Translations under genes and position numbers: made by a program
In this document: piece by piece, positions 6,032 to 13,131 of the stretch
Numbering within the stretch: the stretch's first letter is position 1
Layout: the number at the start of each line of letters is the position of its first letter
Notes under the pieces: model-generated
What the model was told of the DNA's origin: nothing
Seen by the model: the letters and a program-made list of their open reading frames with translations, nothing else
Database searches by the model: none
Source: F2B08 sp046260445
GTDB taxonomy: Bacteria; Actinomycetota; Actinomycetes; Actinomycetales; Dermatophilaceae
NCBI GenBank assembly: GCA_046260445.1
Contig: JBHEPF010000043.1
Location: 1 to 40,131, forward strand
DNA length: 40,131 nt
Direction of reading: 5' to 3'

Positions 6032-8341
6032 TCAGTCGCCTCGCCTGGGTAGGCGCCCTGAGAGCCGGGAGCCGAGGCGCCGCCAGGCGCTCACACCGGC
6101 TGTCGGCCACCAGGTGGAGCGCACGCGCTCGGAGCGTTGGAGCGACGTGACGACGTTCGCCGTGACGGTCCGCGCATCCTTGTCGACCGCGGCGATCCGC
6201 TCCGGCTCGGCGGCGGACCGTGGCCGCGCATACCGCGCCCGCTCGACGGCCGTGACGAGCCGGGTGAGAGCTCCGCGTGACTCCTGCGTCAGGAAGGTCT
6301 CACCCCAGATGTACGAGCCCGCCTGACGAGGCGTGGCGTCCGGGGGTGGGGTGACGCCCACGTCGTCGAGTCGCTCGAGCAGGTCCTGCCAGATCACCTC
6401 GACGCGCGCGCCGTCGTCGTCGGCCTCCCGGCGCCGACGACGGCGCTCCCACCATGCTGTCGCCGGCATCGTCGCCGCGCCGAGCGTCCCCACCACGAGC
6501 GCGAGTGCCAGCCATCCGAAGCGCTCGACCACCGAGGCGATCGTGGTCGGTGTCTGCGCGGTGCTCGACGGCATCTCGCCGTCATTGAGAAGGAGGTCCT
6601 CGGGTCGCTCGAACGTCGGCGCGCTCGTCGCTGTCGGCGTCGCAGTGCTCGTTGCCTCAGCGTCATCGGCAGCAGACCAGCCGGGGCTGGTGTAGCCGGG
6701 GGCGGAGCCTGCGCGGGTGGACGGGGTCGGCTCGAAGCGCAGCCAGCCGACGCCGGTGAAGTAGAGCTCGGGCCATGCGTGGCCGTCGGACGCGACCACC
6801 GTGCGCCGCCCGTCCCGGTCGCGGGTTGCCGTGCCGGGAAGGTAGCCGATGGCGAAGCGCGCCGGGATGCCCTCCGTCCGAGCCATCATCACCATCGCTG
6901 AGGCGAACTGCGTGCAGAAGCCCTGTTTGGTGAGCAGGAAGCGGCTGAGCGGGTCGAGCTGGACGACGTCGCCACTGGCATCGCGAACGGGGCCCGCCAG
7001 CTCGAGGGAGTAGGTGTACTGCGGGCCGCGAAGGTGGTCCTGGATTGCGCGGGCCTTGTCGATCTGGCTCATGCCCGGGGTGATGATCTCGTCCAGAATG
7101 TCCGCGACCGCGTCGGCGGACTCGGCGTCGGGAGTGAGGTTCGCGATCCCGGCCGGTGCGGGTCCGGAGGACTGCAGGGTCTCCTCGTCCGGCACCCGGG
7201 AGATGTACTCGACGGAGTACGTGTCCAGCCGTCGTTCGACGATCACGGTCCCGTCGCCGCGCGACTTCCACCCGGCGTCGATCGTGAGCGACGTCGCGGG
7301 GTAGGGCAGGGCCAGCTGTGGTGCCGCGAGGTTGTTGGTGGAGACCTCGATCGTCTCCGTCTCCGACTCCGTGTCAGCGGGACTGGGGATGAGGGTGTCA
7401 CTGCGGGGGATGCCGAGGACCTCCCGCTCCCGCCATATACCGCCCTGGTAGAGATCGAGGATGGCCACTCTCAGAGGCGCGGCCGGCTCAGCGCTGGTGC
7501 GGTAGGTGAGCACAGGGACGTTCGACTGGCTCTCGAGGCTGCGGGCGAGGTCGATCGTCGAGTTGAGGCTCTGTGTGCCGCTCGACCCGATGGCGTCGTT
7601 CGAACGGCCCAGTCCTTCGAGGAGGAAGCGAGTGGGCATGTGAGGAAGCAGAGCGGCGACGACTGCGGCGATGAGAACGGCCGAGGTCCCCACCACCCGC
7701 GCGGTGGGTGCCAGCCGCTGGGCCCCGGTGTCGCCCCCGTGCGGGGATCCGGAGTGGCCCGAGTCCCACCGGCCCAGAGAGAGCAGCCCGGAGCGGCTGA
7801 GCAGGATCAGCCACAGGACGGCCGCGATGACGAAGTACTTCACCGGCATCCCCGAACCGGAGTTGCTCGCGGCGATGAGGAACGCCACGAACAGCGGGAC
7901 GCCCGCGAGGGCGGGTGAACCCCTCGTCACGGCGAGGAAGTCGACGAGGAGCATCGTCAGCCAGACGAGCAGCGCCAGGGCCAGGATGACGCCGCGCCCC
8001 GCGGGGGCGGGCGGCGCATACGAGGTGATCGTCTCGCGCGCCTCGACAAGGAGGTTGTTGAAGGCGAGGACGGTGTCCCACCGCGGCAGGCCGAACCACA
8101 GGTGCCCCCGGCCGAAGAGCCAGCCCGCGAGCAGGACACCGACCCCGATCTGCGTCAGCACGACGGGGACGTCGCGTGGAGTCACGGCCCGCATGACCAG
8201 GCCCGTCAGCATCACGCTGAGGGCCATTGCGAGGGCGCTCGGGATCCACGCGTCCGGCGTGAAGAGGGCGCGGATCGGGGCGACGACGGCAGCGACGGCG
8301 AGGAGTGCGAGGACGCTGTCCGCGACGCGAGCCCTCCTCAC
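6032..8341 (-). CDS. TgpA-like membrane transglutaminase (DUF3488/DUF4129 family)
   Basis: About 769 residues. The N-terminal third has six or so hydrophobic membrane segments (for example VLALLAVAAVVAP, ALAMALSVMLTGLVM, VILALALLVWLTMLLV). A large extracytoplasmic transglutaminase-like domain follows with Cys476 in GFCTQFASAM and His521 in DGHAWPEL, then FEPTP, matching the Cys-His-Asp type active site. A further membrane helix (FGWLALALVVGTLGAATMP) precedes a cytoplasmic tail. The GTG at 8341 is chosen over an ATG at 8431 because it overlaps the DUF58 stop as GTGA. Third gene of the moxR-DUF58-tgpA operon, which is widely conserved but whose substrate is unknown; a cell-envelope role is plausible next to dcw. 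Its stop touches the sigA stop. Confidence 0.88.
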   Translation of the reverse strand: MRRARVADSVLALLAVAAVVAPIRALFTPDAWIPSALAMALSVMLTGLVMRAVTPRDVPVVLTQIGVGVLLAGWLFGRGHLWFGLPRWDTVLAFNNLLVEARETITSYAPPAPAGRGVILALALLVWLTMLLVDFLAVTRGSPALAGVPLFVAFLIAASNSGSGMPVKYFVIAAVLWLILLSRSGLLSLGRWDSGHSGSPHGGDTGAQRLAPTARVVGTSAVLIAAVVAALLPHMPTRFLLEGLGRSNDAIGSSGTQSLNSTIDLARSLESQSNVPVLTYRTSAEPAAPLRVAILDLYQGGIWREREVLGIPRSDTLIPSPADTESETETIEVSTNNLAAPQLALPYPATSLTIDAGWKSRGDGTVIVERRLDTYSVEYISRVPDEETLQSSGPAPAGIANLTPDAESADAVADILDEIITPGMSQIDKARAIQDHLRGPQYTYSLELAGPVRDASGDVVQLDPLSRFLLTKQGFCTQFASAMVMMARTEGIPARFAIGYLPGTATRDRDGRRTVVASDGHAWPELYFTGVGWLRFEPTPSTRAGSAPGYTSPGWSAADDAEATSTATPTATSAPTFERPEDLLLNDGEMPSSTAQTPTTIASVVERFGWLALALVVGTLGAATMPATAWWERRRRRREADDDGARVEVIWQDLLERLDDVGVTPPPDATPRQAGSYIWGETFLTQESRGALTRLVTAVERARYARPRSAAEPERIAAVDKDARTVTANVVTSLQRSERVRSTWWPTAGVSAWRRLGSRLSGRLPRRGD

Positions 8342-9597
8342 GGCGGTGCCCCCGCCAGGGTGCCTCGCCCTGCGAGCCGCTGCCATGCCGCCGGCCAGGT
8401 GAGGGTCGAGTCGACGACGACGGTGTGCCATCCAGCGGCTCGCAGCACCTCGGTCGTCGCCAGGGCGCTCGAGCCGGGGGCGAGCTGGCTCTCGGGCCCT
8501 GCCATCGTCGAGCGGTCAACGACGAGCGCCACACCGGAGCCGCCCGGCGCCCGCAGGGCCGCGATGGCCCGCGCGTCGTCGTCGGTGCAGGCGCCGACGA
8601 CTGCAATGACGAGCCCTCCCGCCGCGACGACCCCGGTTGCGGTGTGCAGCACTCCGGCGAGGTTCTCGTCGGGTCCCGGGGTGACGAGGGCGAGGGCCTC
8701 CAGGCAGGTGTCGACGCGACCGCTCTCCTGGCCGATCCCCGGATCCGGTGAGGCCGTCACGAGGTGCACGGCATAGCCGTGACGTTCGCAGTGTGCGACG
8801 ACGGAGGCGGCCATCGTGACGGCCCACTCCAGGGACGGTGAGGTCGTTGGTCCGTGGGCCGACTCGCGTGAGTCGAGCAGGACGATGGCGCGCCGCATGG
8901 AGGGGCGGTCCTCCTGGCGCACCATGAGGTTGCCGGTGCGTGCCGTCGCCGGCCAGTGGACCCGTCGCAGGTCGTCGCCGTCGCGGTAGTCGCGCACGGA
9001 GACGTCGTCCTCACCGTGCAGCGCCACCATGTGGGGGATCGTGCCCTCGATGCCGGCGCCCTGCGCTCCGAGGACCCGGCCCCCGAGGGAGACGACGCGG
9101 GGAAGCACGACGATCTCGGAGGAGCTCTGGAGCGCGGCGGCCCGGTTGGTCAGCCCGAACGGATCGCCCACGTTGAGGTCGAGCGGACCGAGACGATGCC
9201 GGCCTCGCACATGGCTGCGCACCTCATAGGTGAGAGTGTGGCTCTCGTCGCGACGCAGGGGCGGAAGGACGCAGCGCGGGCGGTCGCCGAGGACGTAGTC
9301 GAGCGTCTCCTCCGCGGCGATGACGGGGGAGCGGGTCCTCGACGGGTTCACGATCGTCAGCTCGACCGTGGCCGGCTCGTCGACCTGGACCCGGCTGGGT
9401 GTGGGACGGCGGGAGACTCCGAAGCTCAGGGAGTGTCGCTGGATGACGAGGGCGGTGAGGAAGGGTAGGACGAGGAGCAGGAGCCCGATCCGGGTGAGGT
9501 CGGCCATGCCGAGACCGGTCCCGGTGATGAGCAGCGCGATCCCGAGCGCGACGAACGTGCGGCCGCGCGTGGTGAGGGAAGAGAGGATGCCGGACAT
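8338..9597 (-). CDS. DUF58 domain protein
   Basis: About 419 residues. Two adjacent hydrophobic helices lie at residues 10-50 (TFVALGIALLITGTGLGMA and IGLLLLVLPFLTALVI). The long hydrophilic region carries the DUF58 signature VSVRDYRDGDDLRRVHWPATARTGNLMVR (core DYRDGDDLRRVHWPATAR) followed by a von-Willebrand-A-like fold with LLDS. DUF58 proteins usually partner a MoxR AAA+ ATPase and a transglutaminase membrane protein; this exact trio is present. The ATG at 9597 (MSGILSSLTTRGRTF) is preferred over an upstream start at 9675, which would overlap moxR by 59 bp and adds residues without family resemblance. It overlaps the next gene by 4 bp. Confidence 0.87.
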   Translation of the reverse strand: MSGILSSLTTRGRTFVALGIALLITGTGLGMADLTRIGLLLLVLPFLTALVIQRHSLSFGVSRRPTPSRVQVDEPATVELTIVNPSRTRSPVIAAEETLDYVLGDRPRCVLPPLRRDESHTLTYEVRSHVRGRHRLGPLDLNVGDPFGLTNRAAALQSSSEIVVLPRVVSLGGRVLGAQGAGIEGTIPHMVALHGEDDVSVRDYRDGDDLRRVHWPATARTGNLMVRQEDRPSMRRAIVLLDSRESAHGPTTSPSLEWAVTMAASVVAHCERHGYAVHLVTASPDPGIGQESGRVDTCLEALALVTPGPDENLAGVLHTATGVVAAGGLVIAVVGACTDDDARAIAALRAPGGSGVALVVDRSTMAGPESQLAPGSSALATTEVLRAAGWHTVVVDSTLTWPAAWQRLAGRGTLAGAPP

Positions 9598-9616
9598 GTC
9601 GGGGCGCCCTGTCGAA

Positions 9617-10657
9617 CTATCCGTGCCGAGGGACGGGCACCCGGACGCGGTGCACGAGATCGGCGAGGACGTCACTCGCCGAGCGCCGCGCGGACTGGGT
9701 CTCGCCGGTCGTGAGTATGCGGTGGGCGAGCACCGGAACGACGACGGCCTGGACGTCGTCGGGCAGGGCGTGGTCCCGGCCCGCCATGACAGCGTGCGCC
9801 CGCGCGGCCCGCAGCAGGTGGAGGGTCGCGCGCGGTGAGGCCCCGAGCCGCAGGGCCGGGCTCTCCCGCGTCGCGGCGGCGATGTCGACGATGTACTGCC
9901 GGACGGAGTCGGCGACGTAGACCTGACGCACGGCCGCGATCATCTCGCGCACCGAGGCGGCGTCGACGACAGGGCGGAGTCGCTCGAGGGGTGAGGCGCT
10001 CCCGTGCGAGGCGAGCATGTCCATCTCACTGCGGTGCGACGGGTACCCCATGGAGATCCGGGCCATGAACCGGTCTCGTTGTGCCTCGGGCAGGGGGTAC
10101 GTCCCCTCCATCTCGATGGGGTTCTGGGTGGCCATGACGATGAAGGGAGCGGGCAGGATATAGGTCTGCCCGTCGACCGTCACCTGGCCCTCCTCCATGC
10201 ACTCCAGGAGCGCGGACTGGGTCTTCGGAGAGGCGCGGTTGATCTCGTCGCCGACGACGACGTTGGCGAAGATCGCCCCGGGTCGGAACTCGAAGTCCCG
10301 CACGTCCTGGTTGAAGACGCTCACTCCCGTGATGTCGCTCGGCAGCAGGTCAGGCGTGAACTGGATGCGACGGACGGTGCAGTCGATGGAGCGGGCCAGG
10401 GTCTTGGCCAGCATCGTCTTGCCCACGCCGGGGACGTCCTCCACGAGGAGGTGTCCCTCGGCGAGCAGGACGATGACCGCGGTCGAGACGACCTGGGGTT
10501 TGCCCTCGATGACGGAGTTCATTCGCGCCCGCAGGTCGTCAGCGAGCTGACGCACCTGCTCCAGCCGCATCGGCTCGGCGCTCGGCCCGGGTGAGCCGGG
10601 CTCCTCCTGGGACAGGTCGTCGTGATGACCGCGCGTGGGCGGTCCAGATGGCGTCAC
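9617..10657 (-). CDS. moxR: MoxR family AAA+ ATPase
   Basis: A 346-residue AAA+ ATPase. Walker A is VEDVPGVGKTMLAK with the lysine near residue 80, Walker B is VVVGDEINRA, and sensor 1 is IVMATQNPIEMEGTYPLPEAQ, all in the usual order; the C-terminal lid has SPRATLHLLRAARAHA. MoxR proteins act as chaperone-like ATPases that assemble or activate partner proteins with VWA domains, here presumably the DUF58 protein encoded next. The GTG start at 10657 is well supported by AAGGAGG on the minus strand about 10 bases upstream. First gene of the operon and divergent from the dcw operon across 284 bp. Confidence 0.93.
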   Translation of the reverse strand: MTPSGPPTRGHHDDLSQEEPGSPGPSAEPMRLEQVRQLADDLRARMNSVIEGKPQVVSTAVIVLLAEGHLLVEDVPGVGKTMLAKTLARSIDCTVRRIQFTPDLLPSDITGVSVFNQDVRDFEFRPGAIFANVVVGDEINRASPKTQSALLECMEEGQVTVDGQTYILPAPFIVMATQNPIEMEGTYPLPEAQRDRFMARISMGYPSHRSEMDMLASHGSASPLERLRPVVDAASVREMIAAVRQVYVADSVRQYIVDIAAATRESPALRLGASPRATLHLLRAARAHAVMAGRDHALPDDVQAVVVPVLAHRILTTGETQSARRSASDVLADLVHRVRVPVPRHG

Positions 10658-10855
10658 CCGCGACGCCTCCTTCCGTATCTGTTCCCGATCCCGTTCTCCA
10701 ACGATCTTCCCCTACCTCACACCCAACGGGACGAGAACGACGCAGGTTCCCCAGCGCGCCGGCCCGATTTTCGGACCAGGGCGACTCATCCTCCACTTTG
10801 CACCACCCTTTTGACCTGCAGAAATAGCGGCTCCACACGGATCGACAACAAGATT

Positions 10856-10891
10856 GTGGTGAATTGTGGAGTGAAATGGAGTAGCGTGGTG
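10856..10891 (+). promoter_or_regulatory. MraZ-type operator: four TGG repeats at exact 10-bp spacing
   Basis: In the 284-bp divergent region between moxR and mraZ, TGG occurs at 10857, 10867, 10877 and 10887. Three of the four are preceded by G (GTGG at 10856, 10866, 10886), and the fourth reads ATGG (10876). MraZ is known to bind short direct repeats spaced one helical turn apart in front of its own gene. A TANNNT-type -10 (TAGCGT, 10882-10887) overlaps the array, and TTGACC lies at 10811-10816 but without a well-spaced partner. The rest of the region, 10680-10850, holds nothing else I can name beyond the moxR ribosome-binding site. Confidence 0.7.
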
Positions 10892-10941
10892 CACGCGGGA
10901 GATCCGTGGAAGCAGACGCGAGGGAGTGGAGGTGAGGCGCG

Positions 10942-11373
10942 GTGTTCCTTGGGACCTACACGCCGCGCCTCGACGACAAGGGTCGGCTCTTCCTCCCGGC
11001 CAAGTACCGCATGCCCCTGGAAGCCGGCATCGTCGTCACGAGGGGGCACGAGAAGTCCCTCGTCATCTACCCCGCCGCGGCCTTCGAGTCGCTCGCCGGC
11101 CGCGTGCTCGCGATGCCGACGACCAACCGGCGGGCCCGCGCATACTCCCGACTGCTTCTCTCCGGCGCCTCCGACCAGATCCCCGACAAGCAGGGACGCA
11201 TCTCGATCCCCGGCCACCTGCGCGAGTACGCGAGCCTGAACCGCGACATCACGATCACCGGCAACGGCGACCACCTCGAGGTGTGGGACAGCACCTTGTG
11301 GAGCGAGTTCATCGAGACCTACGAGGGCGAGTTCTCCGACCAGGAGGACGAGGTGATCCCCGGACTGATCTGA
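10942..11373 (+). CDS. mraZ: Transcriptional regulator MraZ
   Basis: A 143-residue protein of normal family length with two SpoVT/AbrB-like halves. The first is FLGTYTPRLDDKGRLFLPAKYR, of which DDKGRLFLPAKYR is the diagnostic core. The second has IPDKQGRISIPGHLREYA. MraZ forms a ring-shaped DNA-binding oligomer and represses the dcw operon it heads. The GTG start at 10942 follows GGAGGTGAGG (10928-10937). The operator at 10856-10891 lies just upstream. After the stop there are 189 bp without a gene before rsmH, containing a small GGTCGC/GCGACC hairpin and nothing else recognised. Confidence 0.95.
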   Translation: MFLGTYTPRLDDKGRLFLPAKYRMPLEAGIVVTRGHEKSLVIYPAAAFESLAGRVLAMPTTNRRARAYSRLLLSGASDQIPDKQGRISIPGHLREYASLNRDITITGNGDHLEVWDSTLWSEFIETYEGEFSDQEDEVIPGLI

Positions 11374-11562
11374 CCGGTCGCGAGCGACCGCGTCGCCACC
11401 CCACCGCCCACTGACCTGCACCTCGGCCTCCAGCCGGCGATCGTCCCCGACACGACTTCCCCCGTGCCGGGTCCGGACCGGATGGGGACCAGGGTCCAGG
11501 TCAGCGCCACACCAGCAGCCCCGCTCCAGCCCACAGACCAGCCGATGACCGAAGGACGCGCG

Positions 11563-12561
11563 ATGATGATGGACCCCCGTGCCGAGCGGCACGTCCCGGT
11601 CCTGCTCGCGCGCTGCGTCGATCTGCTCGCACCGGCGGCCCAGCACCCGGGTGCGGTCATCGTGGACGGGACGCTCGGACTCGGCGGACACAGCGAGGCG
11701 CTGCTGCGGGCGTGTCCTGAGGCGCGACTCATCGGGATCGACCGGGACCAGGATGCGCTGCGGATCGCAGGGGAGCGGCTGGCCTTCGCGGGCGAGCGGT
11801 TCACGGGTGTTCACGCCGTCTACGACGAGCTGCCCGAGGTGCTCCACCGCGTCGGGGTCAGCCACGTCGACGCCATCCTCTTCGACCTTGGCGTCTCCTC
11901 GATGCAGATCGATGAGCGCGACCGCGGGTTCTCCTACATGGCGGACGCCCCCCTCGACATGCGGATGGACCAGAGCGCCGGTCCGAGCGCCTACGAGGTC
12001 GTCAACGAGTATGCGTCGGCCGAGCTCGAGCGCGTCATCCGCCGCTACGGCGAGGAGCGCTTCGCCCGCCGTATCGCCAAGCGCATCGTCGCCGCCCGTG
12101 AGTCCGGGCCCCTCACCCGCACCGGCCAGCTGGTCGAGATCATCCGCCAGGCGGTCCCCCTGCGGGCGCAGCGCACGGGCGGGCACCCGGCGAAGCGGAC
12201 GTTCCAGGCGCTGCGGATCGAGGTCAACGCCGAGCTGGTCGTCTGGGAGCGTGCCGTCGCCACGGCCATCGACGCGCTCGCGGTCGGTGGCCGCATCGCC
12301 ATTCTCAGCTATCACTCCCTCGAGGACCGGATCACCAAGCGGGCCCTCGCCGCCGGAGCGGTCGGCACCACGCCGGCCGGTCTGCCGGTCGAGCTGCCCG
12401 AGCACGCACCGTTCCTGCGGCTGCTCACTCGCGGGGCGGAGGAGGCCGATGCCGCCGAGCAGATCGTCAACCCGCGCTCGACCTCGGTCCGGCTGCGGGC
12501 CGCCGAGCGCATCCGACCCACCAGCACCCGTCCATCGGCCAAGACAGGGGAACCCCGATGA
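11563..12561 (+). CDS. rsmH: 16S rRNA (cytosine-1402-N4) methyltransferase RsmH
   Basis: A SAM-dependent methyltransferase modifying C1402 in the ribosomal P site, about 332 residues. It begins with HVPVLLARCVDLL, and the SAM-binding loop VDGTLGLGGHSEALL follows. The family C-terminus has SYHSLEDRITKRA and NPRSTSVRLRAAER. The ATG at 11563, first of three in tandem, is chosen because GAAGGA lies 6 bases upstream. In-frame ATG 11545 and ATG 11464 would add a poorly conserved head. Its stop overlaps the next start as ATGA (12558-12561), indicating translational coupling with ftsL. Confidence 0.94.
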   Translation: MMMDPRAERHVPVLLARCVDLLAPAAQHPGAVIVDGTLGLGGHSEALLRACPEARLIGIDRDQDALRIAGERLAFAGERFTGVHAVYDELPEVLHRVGVSHVDAILFDLGVSSMQIDERDRGFSYMADAPLDMRMDQSAGPSAYEVVNEYASAELERVIRRYGEERFARRIAKRIVAARESGPLTRTGQLVEIIRQAVPLRAQRTGGHPAKRTFQALRIEVNAELVVWERAVATAIDALAVGGRIAILSYHSLEDRITKRALAAGAVGTTPAGLPVELPEHAPFLRLLTRGAEEADAAEQIVNPRSTSVRLRAAERIRPTSTRPSAKTGEPR

Positions 12562-13076
12562 GCTCCGTCGCCTCCACCGCGCTGCGCAGCACGGCGCCAC
12601 GAACGCGTCGCCGCGAGGCACCGCGTCCCGTCCTGACCGCCGTTCCGGCGGCCGCTCCGAGCCACGGCGGGATGCTCATCGTCTGCGCCGGGCTGCTGCT
12701 CTCGGGCCTGCTCGCGGTGCTGCTGCTCAACATGTCCCTGGCAGAGGGCTCCTTCCGGGTCCACGAGCTGCAGCGGACTGCGGATGAGCTCGCTGAGGCC
12801 GAGGCCTCGATCGAGCAGGGCATCACCGCGATCAGTGGCCCGGCCGCCCTCGCCGCGGAGGCCAGCCGGATGGGGATGGTCCCGGCATCGAGCCCGGCGT
12901 TCCTCCGGCTCGAGGATGGCGTGGTCCTCGGCGTGGCGGAGCCGGCATCGGGGGACACCGCCTTTAGCGTGGTCGTCAAGCCGCCGCGTCCGGTCCGTCC
13001 GGTCACGTTGGCCCCCCCGCGGAGCGCCACCACGACATCCACGGTGAGCGCGGTCTACTCCGCCCTCACAAGATGA
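12558..13076 (+). CDS. ftsL: FtsL-like bitopic division protein
   Basis: 172 residues with a basic cytoplasmic head, one membrane helix at about residues 39-58 (MLIVCAGLLLSGLLAVLLLN), then a helical segment ELQRTADELAEAEASIEQ that could form a coiled coil. A loop with MGMVPASSPAFLRLEDG comes next and a proline-rich tail ends the protein. Position between rsmH and ftsI, size and topology match actinobacterial FtsL analogues, which stabilise the FtsQ-FtsL-FtsB complex and activate FtsW-FtsI. Sequence conservation in this family is weak, so the name rests mainly on context. The start overlaps rsmH by 4 bp. Confidence 0.85.
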   Translation: MSSVASTALRSTAPRTRRREAPRPVLTAVPAAAPSHGGMLIVCAGLLLSGLLAVLLLNMSLAEGSFRVHELQRTADELAEAEASIEQGITAISGPAALAAEASRMGMVPASSPAFLRLEDGVVLGVAEPASGDTAFSVVVKPPRPVRPVTLAPPRSATTTSTVSAVYSALTR

Positions 13077-13131
13077 GCCCGAGCGGCCGACGCGCCCCAG
13101 AGACGACCACCCGCCACCCGCCGAAGGATCG

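Noticed and set aside
10811..10839. Classical promoter TTGACC plus -10 for mraZ
   Set aside because: At 16-18 bp spacing the downstream hexamers (CACACG, ACACGG) do not resemble a -10, so only the TANNNT box at 10882 is kept as a weak candidate.
10786..12621. Long minus-strand open frame (611 codons) opposite mraZ and rsmH
   Set aside because: Its product is low-complexity Gly/Asp/Arg/Val with no known domain, and it lies opposite two well-supported genes. Such antisense frames are normal in GC-rich DNA.
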